This document shows positions 9,424-17,913 of a DNA stretch of 64,000 bases, piece after piece; the stretch's first letter is position 1; each line of letters starts with the position of its first letter. Location: NCBI RefSeq assembly GCF_037963765.1, contig NZ_CP150166.1, positions 1,743,501 to 1,807,500 on the forward strand. The letters run 5' to 3'. The translations under genes and the position numbers were made by a program. Under the pieces are notes generated by a model. The model was not told where the DNA came from and searched no databases. It saw nothing but the letters and a program-made list of their open reading frames with translations. Origin of the DNA: Sporosarcina sp. FSL W8-0480 (lineage in GTDB: Bacteria; Bacillota; Bacilli; Bacillales_A; Planococcaceae).

Positions 9424-10350
9424 ATGATGCCTTTCAGCATATTCGGATTTCAAGCACTTTGGAGTCCATATTATTTCTTAACAATTGTACTACTTGTCGT
9501 ACTATATTTCCTATTGACGAAGAAATGGCGACATTGGTTCGAGGGAACTGAACCTGTAACAGCTCGACAAATTAAATATTTTATTTCATCTATGGTGCTT
9601 TTATATATCATTAAAGGATCGCCGGTTGATTTGATTGGACATATATTGTTTTCAGTTCATATGACGCAAATGGCCCTATTGTTATTGGGAGTAGCACCAT
9701 TAATGATTATCGGTATACCGAACTTCATATGGAAAAAAGTTTTTAAGGTGAAATTTATTGATAAGGTTTTTAGATTGTTTACAAAACCGATCATTAGCTT
9801 ACTTATTTTTACGCTTGCATTCTCTTTGTACCACTATCCAATGATTCTTGATTATATAAAATTGAGTGCAGTTTTGCATGCAATATTTACAATTACAGTA
9901 TATTTAGCAGCGCTGGTATTATGGTGGCCAGTTGTAAATACAATGGAAGATCATCCAAAGCTTCATGGCTTGAAGAAGATTGGATATGTCATATTGAGTG
10001 CCCTTTTAGTGACGCCTGCATGTGCTTTAATCATTTTTGTTGATGTACCTGTATATGAAACGTACAGTAGCGGAGAAGCATGGTTGAAAGCTATGGCGCT
10101 ATGTGTACCGGCTGGAACGCTTTCTGGCTTATCCGGTTTGGGTATTTCAGGGCCTGAGTTATTTACAAACATGCCTACGGTCTACGATCAGCAATTGGGC
10201 GGAATTATTATGAAGGTTGTTCAAGAATTAATCTATGTAGTTGTTATCGGTAAAATTTTCATTAAATGGTATCGTGAAGAGCAATTGAATGCAGATGAGA
10301 TTACTAAAAGAGATCTGTTAGAAAGACAAAAATTTGAAATGAATAGATGA
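9424..10350 (+). CDS. ctaG: cytochrome c oxidase assembly factor CtaG
   Basis: Polytopic membrane protein of the caa3-type CtaG family, required in B. subtilis for expression or assembly of active cytochrome caa3. I use the ATG at 9424 because AAAGGAG ends eight bases before it; a frame open from 9373 would add 17 residues but begins upstream of the likely transcription start. The 308-residue protein starts MMPFSIFGFQALWSPYYF-like and has about seven hydrophobic segments, with HMTQMALL and LGGIIMKVVQE as conserved stretches. It follows the oxidase structural genes. Confidence 0.9.
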   Translation: MMPFSIFGFQALWSPYYFLTIVLLVVLYFLLTKKWRHWFEGTEPVTARQIKYFISSMVLLYIIKGSPVDLIGHILFSVHMTQMALLLLGVAPLMIIGIPNFIWKKVFKVKFIDKVFRLFTKPIISLLIFTLAFSLYHYPMILDYIKLSAVLHAIFTITVYLAALVLWWPVVNTMEDHPKLHGLKKIGYVILSALLVTPACALIIFVDVPVYETYSSGEAWLKAMALCVPAGTLSGLSGLGISGPELFTNMPTVYDQQLGGIIMKVVQELIYVVVIGKIFIKWYREEQLNADEITKRDLLERQKFEMNR

Positions 10351-10378
10351 TCTATTTTACATTTAAGGAGTATTAGGT

Positions 10379-10840
10379 ATGAATGTTCCTTTTTTACCGA
10401 CAGCGAGCACTTTTTTCATTGTGTTATCAGCAATCTTTGTAGGGATTGGTTGGAAGCTGATACGTGATAGAAAAATCGAAGCTCATAAAAAGATGATGAT
10501 AGCAGCTGCGTGGTCAGCAGTAATTTTCTTCGTCATATACGCAACGCGCACTATTCTAATTGGAAATACTGCCTTCGGTGGGCCAGAGAATTTGAAGATA
10601 TACTATACAATCTTCCTTGTTTTTCACATTGTCCTTGCGACTACTGGAGCGATATTTGGGATCGTTACTATCAATTGGGGATTAAAAAACAAGCTGGACA
10701 AACATCGTAAGATCGGCCCGATTACAAGTATCATTTGGCTATTCACCGCACTCACAGGCGTTGCTGTTTATTTATTGCTTTATGTAATTTATGAAGGCGG
10801 AGAAACTACGTCATTAATCAAAGCCATATTAGGAATATAA
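10379..10840 (+). CDS. DUF420 membrane protein
   Basis: A 153-residue membrane protein with four hydrophobic segments and histidines at helix ends (EAHKKMM, FHIVLATTG, KHRKIGP). This matches the DUF420 family, whose members often sit beside oxidase genes and resemble B. subtilis YozB. Its position 28 bases after ctaG suggests a role in oxidase assembly or haem/copper handling, but no function is established. Confidence 0.8.
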   Translation: MNVPFLPTASTFFIVLSAIFVGIGWKLIRDRKIEAHKKMMIAAAWSAVIFFVIYATRTILIGNTAFGGPENLKIYYTIFLVFHIVLATTGAIFGIVTINWGLKNKLDKHRKIGPITSIIWLFTALTGVAVYLLLYVIYEGGETTSLIKAILGI

Positions 10841-10841
10841 G

Positions 10842-10876
10842 AAAAACACGCTTCTGATTGGGAGCGTGTTTTTTAT
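10842..10876. terminator. bidirectional terminator between the DUF420 gene and ytvI
   Basis: Imperfect 13-bp stem (10842-10854 with 10861-10873) carrying A runs on the left and T runs on the right, usable from both strands. Confidence 0.8.
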
Positions 10877-11931
10877 AATTTGAAATTCAATTTAATGATA
10901 CCTGCTTCTCGAGCAGTATTAAATAGGATGACAATCATTGGTCCGATAAATAATCCAAATACACCAAACAACTTTAAACCGACGAACATCCCTATCAATG
11001 TCGGAAGAGGGGATAGTCCAATCTGGTTGCCCATTACTTTCGGTTCGACTGTTCTTCTGACGACCATTAGAATTGCCGCGAGAATGGCAAGCTTTGTCCC
11101 GAGTGCGATATCTCCGCTGACGTATTGATATAATGACCAAGGTGCAAGTATGATGATAGATCCTAAAATAGGGATAATATCGATTATCCAAATAACGAGC
11201 GACATGACCAGTGCATATTTTGGAGCAATGAATAATAGACCTACGAAACTAACAGCAAGTATGACTAAACTTACAAGCAATTGCGCTTTTAAGAAACCGA
11301 AAATGCTTGAGTTTAATTTCACTATCATATATCGTACTTTCTTTGCAGTTTCTTCTGACAAATATCTAAAAATCATTTTCTTTAACTCCGGTAATTCTAA
11401 CATGAAGAGGAACAGTGCAATCATATAAAAGATAAAGCTGACTAAGTAGCTTGGGATTTCAGACGCCAAAGATAAAATTTTATCCGAATTAAAAAAAGCT
11501 AAAAAGGTATCTTTAAAAGACAACAGAATATCGTTAAAGCCATTTTGCATTGACCTTACTACATCATCTGGCAAATCGGAGGTGTATAAAAAAAGCTTGC
11601 TCTGGAAGTCTATCCATACATTTGAAAGTTTGTTTAGGTAATCCGGTGCGTCTTTTGTGAATTGAATAAGTCTACCTATCAATGAAGTGACTGTATAGTA
11701 GATGCTAACAGCTAAAAGTGCAATTATAAAAATATATACAGCCATAACGGAAACATTCCGTTTCCACTTAAACTTTGATTCGGTCAATTTGACAAGTGGT
11801 TCAAAAAGAAGTGCTGTTAAAAAGGCCAATATGATTGGGATTGAGACAGGGAGTATAAAAATTGATAGTAAAATGACGATGATGAGCAGGGAAAAGAGAG
11901 TAATATTCCTCTTTGTAAGCCAACGAGCCAA
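10873..11931 (-). CDS. ytvI: YtvI-like AI-2E family membrane protein
   Basis: Integral membrane protein of the AI-2E exporter family, 352 residues. It has paired N-terminal helices, a long soluble loop (about residues 75-150) and a C-terminal block of helices with IIDIIPILGSIIILAPW and the ending GLFIGPMIVILFN. This arrangement resembles the sporulation protein YtvI. The start is TTG, seven bases after GGAGGT. Substrate unknown; a sporulation role is by family resemblance only. Confidence 0.75.
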   Translation of the reverse strand: MARWLTKRNITLFSLLIIVILLSIFILPVSIPIILAFLTALLFEPLVKLTESKFKWKRNVSVMAVYIFIIALLAVSIYYTVTSLIGRLIQFTKDAPDYLNKLSNVWIDFQSKLFLYTSDLPDDVVRSMQNGFNDILLSFKDTFLAFFNSDKILSLASEIPSYLVSFIFYMIALFLFMLELPELKKMIFRYLSEETAKKVRYMIVKLNSSIFGFLKAQLLVSLVILAVSFVGLLFIAPKYALVMSLVIWIIDIIPILGSIIILAPWSLYQYVSGDIALGTKLAILAAILMVVRRTVEPKVMGNQIGLSPLPTLIGMFVGLKLFGVFGLFIGPMIVILFNTAREAGIIKLNFKL

Positions 11932-11993
11932 TGGTCATACCTCCATAGTGTTCATTGTTAGCATTATACCCAAATTTAGGCATTGTTAAATAG

Positions 11994-12027
11994 AAAAAAA
12001 GTCGAAGAACAAAATGTTCTTCGACTA
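11994..12027 (-). terminator. terminator of the yugN-like gene
   Basis: Arms 12001-12011 and 12015-12025 form an 11-bp stem. Seven A residues at 11994-12000 give the T run on the minus strand. Confidence 0.88.
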
Positions 12028-12038
12028 TTACTTGAAAA

Positions 12039-12404
12039 TTATTTTTTCAGTAGGTATGGTTTAAGGTCTTCCATAACTGCTTTTAAAGTTGTTTGGCAGT
12101 CTTTCACAAGGCTTGCAGGGAAGTTCTCATCTTCTCCGTATTCAACGCCATGTGGATAGTAGTGTTTCCCAAGTGCTGGTTTCTTTAGGTGAATGATTGC
12201 ATCGCGAGTATCGACATCACCGTCAGGAGTGAAACCGAATACACGAAGATAATATGTACCCTCTTTAATTACATATTTTTTATCGTAGGTTACTCGCTCA
12301 TAGTCCCATTGCCCAGCACGAACAAGATCATGTTTCAGCATGATTTCATCAAGTAGTGATAAGTCGGCTACAACTTCTTCAATGCCTGTATTTTCAATAT
12401 ACAT
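12039..12404 (-). CDS. yugN: YugN-like family protein
   Basis: Soluble 121-residue protein resembling B. subtilis YugN, an acidic protein of unknown function. Recognisable stretches are GQWDYERVTYD and the middle GTYYLRVFG. I take the ATG at 12404, ten bases from AGGAGG; a TTG two codons upstream is only four bases from the same site. It has its own terminator, so it is likely monocistronic. Confidence 0.75.
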   Translation of the reverse strand: MYIENTGIEEVVADLSLLDEIMLKHDLVRAGQWDYERVTYDKKYVIKEGTYYLRVFGFTPDGDVDTRDAIIHLKKPALGKHYYPHGVEYGEDENFPASLVKDCQTTLKAVMEDLKPYLLKK

Positions 12405-12664
12405 CGTCAAATGTCCTCCTTCATAATCATCCAGTCAATTGCTTATACTTATTCATAATAGAACAATTTGGAGAGAGTTGCAATGACAACATTGTGTCAT
12501 GATTGAGGTTAGCACTTTTAGGTTGGTTTTTCATGATAAAATGGGTCGGTTTATTTAATACAAGTCGTCACAATTAACTTGGCCCCTCTCGTCATGAATG
12601 TATTATAATAGGCTTAAGTACACGTAAACTATAGGTGAAGTAGTCAGAAAGGGGGCGAGAAGGA

Positions 12665-13756
12665 ATGAGGGTTTTATGGAAGATAGCTTTATTACTGTTT
12701 GTACTTCTCGCAGTTTTCTATTTCTTGGATAGTCGTGTTAAAGAAAATGAACCACTGGAATCACCTGTAAAACATGGAACAGCAATTCCAGTGCCCGATA
12801 AGGAATTTGATGAACAGCAGATTTCTGGTCCTGAAAGACCTAAGTCAGGACTTTCGACATTTGTAGGGAAGCATTCCAATGAATTGGTTGAAGCATTCGG
12901 AAAACCTGACAGGATTGAACCTTCGGCTTATGGCTACGAGTGGTGGATTTACACGGATGGATACACTTTCATGGCGGGTGTTAATGAAGATGAAAAAGTG
13001 AACCAAGTATTCAGTGCAGATCAATCAGTTGAATTAAAGCCTTTTTCGGTCGGGCAAAATATCAATGAGATCTATAGGTTTTCAATTATTGAAACCGAAG
13101 TAAATGTAGTGCTTGGAGAGAATGCGTATACATTCACATTGAACAGTCAGGATTTAAAGGATAAAATTCTATTGAAATTTGATGGACTCTTTGCACAAAT
13201 CTATGTAGATAGTGAAGATGAACAAATTGAAGGTGTTCGTTTCATTGACCCGAAGACATTGGTTGTCCACCAACCGTATGATATGGAATATATGGGTGAG
13301 TTAATAATAGCCCGCCAACCTTCTTCTCGAGCCCAGATGGAAGTGGACCGTTCAATGGAACGACAAATTTTAGAGCTTACTAATATTTATCGTCAACACC
13401 ATGGGCTTGAGACTTTGGAAAATAACTATTGGCTAACTGCTCTTGCCCAAAATCATAGTAAAGACATGGCAATTGGTAATTACTTTTCACATGAATCTCC
13501 CTCAAGTGGAAATCTTTCAGAACGGTTGAAAAACTCCGGTATTGAACATAAAAAGGCGGGGGAGAATATCGCCTCGAATTATGTGGATGCTATAGAAGCG
13601 GTCCATGGTTGGCTGAATTCCCCCGCACATCGTAGTGTCTTATTGGATCCCGATGCAACGGATATTGGTACTGGCGCATATGGGAAATTTTATACACAAG
13701 TATTAATTAAATCCGAATCAAAGAAAAAAATGGATACCGGTATAATGCAAAGATGA
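12665..13756 (+). CDS. ylbC: CAP-domain protein (YlbC-like)
   Basis: Secreted or membrane-anchored protein of 363 residues. A hydrophobic N-terminal anchor (about residues 4-20) is followed by a CAP-associated N-terminal region (about 55-190) and a C-terminal CAP/SCP domain (about 235-350). The CAP motifs are HSKDMAIGNYFSHESP, AGENIA and GWLNSPAHR. This order is that of B. subtilis YlbC. Function is unknown. The stop lies one base from the convergent aspartokinase gene. Confidence 0.85.
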   Translation: MRVLWKIALLLFVLLAVFYFLDSRVKENEPLESPVKHGTAIPVPDKEFDEQQISGPERPKSGLSTFVGKHSNELVEAFGKPDRIEPSAYGYEWWIYTDGYTFMAGVNEDEKVNQVFSADQSVELKPFSVGQNINEIYRFSIIETEVNVVLGENAYTFTLNSQDLKDKILLKFDGLFAQIYVDSEDEQIEGVRFIDPKTLVVHQPYDMEYMGELIIARQPSSRAQMEVDRSMERQILELTNIYRQHHGLETLENNYWLTALAQNHSKDMAIGNYFSHESPSSGNLSERLKNSGIEHKKAGENIASNYVDAIEAVHGWLNSPAHRSVLLDPDATDIGTGAYGKFYTQVLIKSESKKKMDTGIMQR

Positions 13757-13757
13757 A

Positions 13758-14489
13758 TTATGGATGTACCCAAGTACCATCTTCTTTGGAAGTGATACCT
13801 CTTACATATAGGGGTATCGCTTTTTTCATTGCGTAAATTGCGGCTCGTTTTTGAATAACGGGGCGGTCTGTTTCAAGTAGAGGAAGCAATTGAAGGATGT
13901 TAAGATTATCAATTTTCTTTGAATCATTATGATCACGTGGATCACTCGACATGATTCCTGGAACATCTTTGAAAAACTCAACATGAGAGACTCTAAGAGC
14001 TGCACCAACAGCGATGGCAGTTAAATCACTACCACCTCTTCCAATCGTCATTACCTGACCGAATTCGTTTATCCCTTGAAAACCTGGAAGTATGACACAG
14101 CCAGTTTCTGTTAATGCATCTTTAATCATTGTTGGGTCAACATCACTTATTGTTCCATCTCCGAAATCCCCAGATGTCCAAATCCCCGCTTGTATGCCGT
14201 GTAAAATCCTATTCGGGGTTCCTGCCTGTTGTAGTTCAGCCGAAAGTATGGCTGCAGCGATGAGCTCCCCACATGATGCGGCTAAATCACTTGCAGCTTT
14301 CGCAGATCCAAAAGCATCAGTTAGATGTAATAGACTATCTGTGGAATATGGATCTTTCCCTCTTCCTATGGCTGAAACGACTACTACAACATTTTGGTGT
14401 TTTTCCACAGCGGCTTGGATGTGTTCGATGCATATTTTTCGTGTTTGTTTGTCTTTCATGGCTACTCCGCCAAATTTTTGAACTATCAT
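13758..14489 (-). CDS. aspartokinase-like catalytic domain without ACT domains
   Basis: Amino-acid kinase family protein of 243 residues that aligns with the catalytic half of aspartokinase, the first step toward lysine, diaminopimelate and dipicolinate. Visible motifs are VQKFGG (3-8), SCGE (72-75), GRGGSD (150-155), KDVPGIMSSDPR (174-185) and IPLYVRG (225-231). The protein ends where the two regulatory ACT domains of normal aspartokinases (about 400 residues) would begin, and the stop is clean. The usual KFGGTS reads KFGGVA (residues 5-10), which removes the two hydroxyl residues. It is divergent from the MurE-like gene and sits where B. subtilis has ylbD-ylbE. Activity and substrate are not certain. 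Confidence 0.75.
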   Translation of the reverse strand: MIVQKFGGVAMKDKQTRKICIEHIQAAVEKHQNVVVVVSAIGRGKDPYSTDSLLHLTDAFGSAKAASDLAASCGELIAAAILSAELQQAGTPNRILHGIQAGIWTSGDFGDGTISDVDPTMIKDALTETGCVILPGFQGINEFGQVMTIGRGGSDLTAIAVGAALRVSHVEFFKDVPGIMSSDPRDHNDSKKIDNLNILQLLPLLETDRPVIQKRAAIYAMKKAIPLYVRGITSKEDGTWVHP

Positions 14490-14531
14490 TCAAGCTCCCA
14501 ACTTTCTTCGTGTCGTTCGTTTCATTTTCTT

Positions 14532-14547
14532 CATACGATAAAGTATG
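14532..14547. promoter_or_regulatory. inverted repeat between aspartokinase-like and MurE-like genes
   Basis: CATAC (14532-14536) and GTATG (14543-14547) form a small inverted repeat in the 115-base divergent gap. I could not assign a convincing promoter for either gene, so an operator role is only a suggestion. Confidence 0.25.
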
Positions 14548-14604
14548 GTTCGCTCTCAATATATTCGGTATTCGTGAAAATTGTTCGGGAAGGGGAGAGG
14601 GCTT

Positions 14605-16023
14605 TTGTTACTGTCGGAGATCTTGAAAGATTGGCCCTGCACGGTTTCAGGAAGTATCGGTATGACGGTATGCGGCATAACCGAGCGTTCCGGGAATGTG
14701 AAAAAGGGTTATATTTTTGTTGCAAGAAAAGGTGCCAAGGATGATGGGTTATGTCATTTACATGAAGCGATAGAAAGTGGTGCGATTGCAATTGTCGTTG
14801 ATCGCAACACAGCTATAAATATAAAAATCCCTGAAAATATAACAATTATTACTGTACCGGATGGAAGAAAGTTCATCTCATATGTAAGTTCAAAACTTGC
14901 AGGCGATCCTTCAGAATCGTTGACTATCATTGCTGTAACTGGCACGAACGGCAAGACAACTGTTACCCATTTTATCGGTCAATTATTAAATATGTGCGGG
15001 AAGCAAGCTGCTGTTATCGGTACAACAGGCATCTTTTCGAATGGAAGGAAAATCAGTATGGAAGTTCCCGAGATGACCACATTACCAGCGGAATTCCTCC
15101 ATCCTCTATTGAAAGGATGTCTTGATGCTGGAATGGAATATGTAGTCATGGAGGCTTCCTCTTTGGGACTTTCCACTTCAAGACTCGATCATTGCATCAT
15201 CGACATCGGTGTATTTTTAAATATCGGTGTTGACCATTACGAGGAACATGGAAGTAAGCAGGCTTATCTCAATGCAAAAAAGAAGTTGTCTTCATTGGCT
15301 AAGGAATTAGTTGTAAATGCCGATGACGAACAGTGCATGGCTCTTGTTCATAATTCCAACCGGCGTACAATCTATTTCAGTGAAACGATGATCACTGATG
15401 ATGCCTCTGAAGGACTTTACCTCAATTCTTTACCTGGTAGGCATAATCGGATGAACGCACTTGCAGCTGTTACAACTTTATGTTCACTTGGTTTTAACAG
15501 GATGGCATTATTATCACTTTGCCAACAACTTCAATTACCCGAGGGCCGTTTACAAAGAATTGAGGAGTCAGGAATAACGGTCTTTGTTGACTACGCCCAT
15601 ACACCTGATGCACTCCATACGGTATTATCCTCTTTGAGAAGAGAATGCAGTGGTGGGCTAATCACTGTATTTGGATGCGGGGGTGATAGGGATCATGGGA
15701 AGCGTCCGATGATGGGGGAAGTTGCGACGGCCTTTTCGTCTCAAGTAATTATTACTTCGGATAATCCAAGGAATGAAGACCCTCTTGGAATTATAAATGA
15801 GATTTTAATGGGGATAGATGGCATGTCGAAAAACATAATTGTTGAACCTGACAGGAAGGCGGCCATAGAGAAAGCGATATTTGAAGCAAAAGAAGGGGAC
15901 GTAGTATTGATAGCGGGCAAAGGGCATGAAAAATCACAGCAGGTTGGTCAAGTTTTTTTCCCGTTCTCTGATTTCCGGATTGCAAAAGAAGCATTGCAGA
16001 ATAAAAAATCCGGGATTAATTGA
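14605..16023 (+). CDS. murE: MurE-type UDP-MurNAc-tripeptide ligase, diaminopimelate-type motif
   Basis: ATP-dependent Mur ligase that, by family, adds the third amino acid to UDP-MurNAc-L-Ala-D-Glu. I take the TTG at 14605, seven bases after AAGGGGAG, giving 472 residues that begin MLLSEILKDW like other MurE proteins. Motifs: P-loop GTNGKTT (113-119), MEASSLGL, NIGVDHYEEHG, the carbamate-lysine region AKKKL, PEGRLQR and FVDYAHTPDAL. DNPR at 386-389 and GKGHE later are the diaminopimelate-contacting motifs of E. coli MurE; lysine-adding enzymes differ at the Arg. Some motifs are divergent (NIGVDH for NLTRDH, SGNV for SRxV). It lies outside the dcw cluster. Confidence 0.8.
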   Translation: MLLSEILKDWPCTVSGSIGMTVCGITERSGNVKKGYIFVARKGAKDDGLCHLHEAIESGAIAIVVDRNTAINIKIPENITIITVPDGRKFISYVSSKLAGDPSESLTIIAVTGTNGKTTVTHFIGQLLNMCGKQAAVIGTTGIFSNGRKISMEVPEMTTLPAEFLHPLLKGCLDAGMEYVVMEASSLGLSTSRLDHCIIDIGVFLNIGVDHYEEHGSKQAYLNAKKKLSSLAKELVVNADDEQCMALVHNSNRRTIYFSETMITDDASEGLYLNSLPGRHNRMNALAAVTTLCSLGFNRMALLSLCQQLQLPEGRLQRIEESGITVFVDYAHTPDALHTVLSSLRRECSGGLITVFGCGGDRDHGKRPMMGEVATAFSSQVIITSDNPRNEDPLGIINEILMGIDGMSKNIIVEPDRKAAIEKAIFEAKEGDVVLIAGKGHEKSQQVGQVFFPFSDFRIAKEALQNKKSGIN

Positions 16024-16087
16024 ACAGAAAACATGCAAAAACAAGATCATATTTGTTATGATTAGTTGGAATGGAGGGGAAGGCCCG

Positions 16088-16531
16088 ATGATGATGACAG
16101 ATGAATGGATGTCAATCATTGAGAAAGCGGAGACGCTCTCCGACATGATACTCTCTTCTGAAATTATTGATGAGTATAGAAGAGCGAATCATGCCGTATA
16201 TTCCGACAAGTCGTTGGCAAAAGCAATATACGATTTTACCAACATGAAAGAGCGTTACGAAGAAGTGCAACGTTTTGGTAGATACCATCCTGACTATAAG
16301 ACAGTGATGAAAGATATACGTATCCAAAAAAGGGATTTGGATATGAATGAGCAGATAGCTGCTTTGAGAATTGCTGAGAACGATGTTCAGAACCTATTGA
16401 ACGAGGTTAGTGGAATCATTGCAAAATCCGTTTCCGATTCGGTTAAAGCTCCTGCAGGTGATGGATTCTTTACGGATTCATCATGCGGTGGAGGGTGCGG
16501 TTCTGGCGGAAGTTGTTCCTGTTCGGCATAA
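16088..16531 (+). CDS. ylbF: RicF/YlbF regulator
   Basis: Subunit of the RicA-RicF-RicT (YmcA-YlbF-YaaT) complex, which in B. subtilis carries iron-sulphur clusters and affects RNA processing, biofilm, competence and sporulation. The 147-residue helical protein ends in a glycine/cysteine-rich tail with cysteines at 133, 137, 143 and 145, plausible cluster ligands. I use the ATG at 16088, eight bases after GGAGGGG; the frame is open further upstream but lacks support. Confidence 0.88.
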   Translation: MMMTDEWMSIIEKAETLSDMILSSEIIDEYRRANHAVYSDKSLAKAIYDFTNMKERYEEVQRFGRYHPDYKTVMKDIRIQKRDLDMNEQIAALRIAENDVQNLLNEVSGIIAKSVSDSVKAPAGDGFFTDSSCGGGCGSGGSCSCSA

Positions 16532-16543
16532 ATATGTATAAAC

Positions 16544-16586
16544 AATAGAAACGGTTGCCATTCTAATAATGGCAACCGTTTCTATT
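16544..16586. terminator. bidirectional terminator after ylbF
   Basis: A 19-bp perfect stem (16544-16562 with 16568-16586) with a 5-base loop. It separates ylbF from the convergent GDPD-like gene, whose stop codon it touches. Confidence 0.8.
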
Positions 16587-17493
16587 AGTCTGTATGGTTT
16601 TGAATGATTTCAGTAACCAATTCCGGGTAATCGGTTACAAAACCGGCGGCCCCTATTTTAGCCAACTTTTCAACTGTTTCTTTATCTTTAACATCATTAT
16701 AGTAAACAGAAACGTTAAGATTTGAAAGAAAGTTGATAAAGCTTTCAGTATTCATCGGGAAGACTCCCATTTTTTCTGGGATACAAAATAAATCTGCCCG
16801 TGGATTGTATAGATGTCCAAATTTACTTGAATACGCTGCATAGGCTTTTCTTACTTCATCATTTCCAGCACCAGTCGCAACTTTGTTTTGTGCATACAAA
16901 TTGAAGCGATCCGTTTGCTCATCAAAAGAACTCATCACAATGACGCGGTCCTCGGCACCGGTCTCTTCAAGGAGACGCCAAAGTTTTGATGGCATTAAAC
17001 TACCTTCATACGTGTCAGGTGAGTCTTTAAGATTAATGGCAATAAGCATTTGAGGATAAGTCAGCAATAGCTCGCGCAATGTAATGATCTTTTCACCTTT
17101 ATCGCGATATGGATAATTGCCTTCCTCATCTACAAAATTATATCCAGCATCTGCATTTTTTAACTCATCTAATGTATATTCGGATATTTTACCTGAAAAG
17201 TCCGTTGTTCGATCTGCTGTTTCATCGTGGAAAACAATAATTTCTTCGTCTTTTGTTAATCGGATATCGATAGCAAAACCATTAACGCCAAGTTCTGCTG
17301 ACTTTGAAAATGCTGCCAATGTATGTTCTGGCGCGTTTATCATTCCACCACGATTTGATAGGACGACTGGATCTCTAAATTCAAGTGATTGCTTGGGAGA
17401 GCGGGGTTTCGGCTTGGCAACTACCTTGGAAGCTGCCCAAGCTGTTAGACCGGCTGCTCCAACGGTAATGGCCACTTTCGTTTTTCTTCCCAT
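16585..17493 (-). CDS. GDPD-fold protein with substituted catalytic residues
   Basis: Resembles glycerophosphodiester phosphodiesterases, TIM-barrel enzymes that release sn-glycerol-3-phosphate. The ATG at 17493 follows GAGGAGG and gives 302 residues with a short hydrophobic N-terminal stretch (about 6-24). The catalytic HRG is NRG (47-49), PENT is PEHT (55-58), the metal-binding ExD is AID (74-76) and the later IEIK is INLK (153-156). Only HD (89-90) and the closing GFVTDYPE are standard. Loss of several metal and catalytic residues suggests a pseudoenzyme or altered chemistry. Confidence 0.8.
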   Translation of the reverse strand: MGRKTKVAITVGAAGLTAWAASKVVAKPKPRSPKQSLEFRDPVVLSNRGGMINAPEHTLAAFSKSAELGVNGFAIDIRLTKDEEIIVFHDETADRTTDFSGKISEYTLDELKNADAGYNFVDEEGNYPYRDKGEKIITLRELLLTYPQMLIAINLKDSPDTYEGSLMPSKLWRLLEETGAEDRVIVMSSFDEQTDRFNLYAQNKVATGAGNDEVRKAYAAYSSKFGHLYNPRADLFCIPEKMGVFPMNTESFINFLSNLNVSVYYNDVKDKETVEKLAKIGAAGFVTDYPELVTEIIQNHTD

Positions 17494-17629
17494 TTCATAT
17501 CCTCCTCTTTTATCGTAAACATGTCCTACACACATTATAAGGGAAAAAACGAAGGCTGTCAGCAATGTTCGGTTGCAGCCTATTTCTCACATATGGTATT
17601 GTATGGGATAGGAAAAGAGGGGGGAAATC

Positions 17630-17902
17630 ATGATTGATCGACAAGGGATAATAGTCTATTTGCATCATTTGAAACAAGCTAAGTCGTTAAGAAAGTATGG
17701 TCATGTACATTATATATCTAGAAAGCTGAAATACGTTGTCCTGTATTGTGATCAAGTGGATGTTGAAGAGAATATCCGTAAAATTGAACGTCTTCCATCT
17801 GTGAAAAAAGTACTGCCATCCTATCGACCGTTTGTAAAAACCGAATACGAGAACGTCAAACCCGATAAGGCAAAAGAATACGACTATAAAATCGGTCTTT
17901 AA
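17630..17902 (+). CDS. ylbG: YlbG-like DUF2129 protein
   Basis: Small 90-residue soluble protein matching the DUF2129 (YlbG) family: N-terminal [21 protein letters not shown] and a central YVVLYCD. Its function is unknown. It follows ylbF in B. subtilis; here the leftward GDPD-like gene has been inserted between the two. The RBS is AGAGGGG before ATG. Confidence 0.88.
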   Translation: MIDRQGIIVYLHHLKQAKSLRKYGHVHYISRKLKYVVLYCDQVDVEENIRKIERLPSVKKVLPSYRPFVKTEYENVKPDKAKEYDYKIGL

Positions 17903-17913
17903 ATCTTTATTTG

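Noticed and set aside
14092..14481. Plus-strand frame inside the aspartokinase-like gene
   Set aside because: Low-complexity composition and complete overlap with a gene having clear kinase motifs.
14490..14604. Sigma-E promoters for the aspartokinase and MurE-like genes
   Set aside because: CATACGAT (+ strand) and CATACTTT (- strand) resemble the -10, but no -35 stands at the required spacing on either strand.
15926..16087. Longer ylbF start overlapping the MurE-like gene
   Set aside because: No ribosome site and no similarity to YlbF in the extra residues; ATG 16088 follows GGAGGGG.
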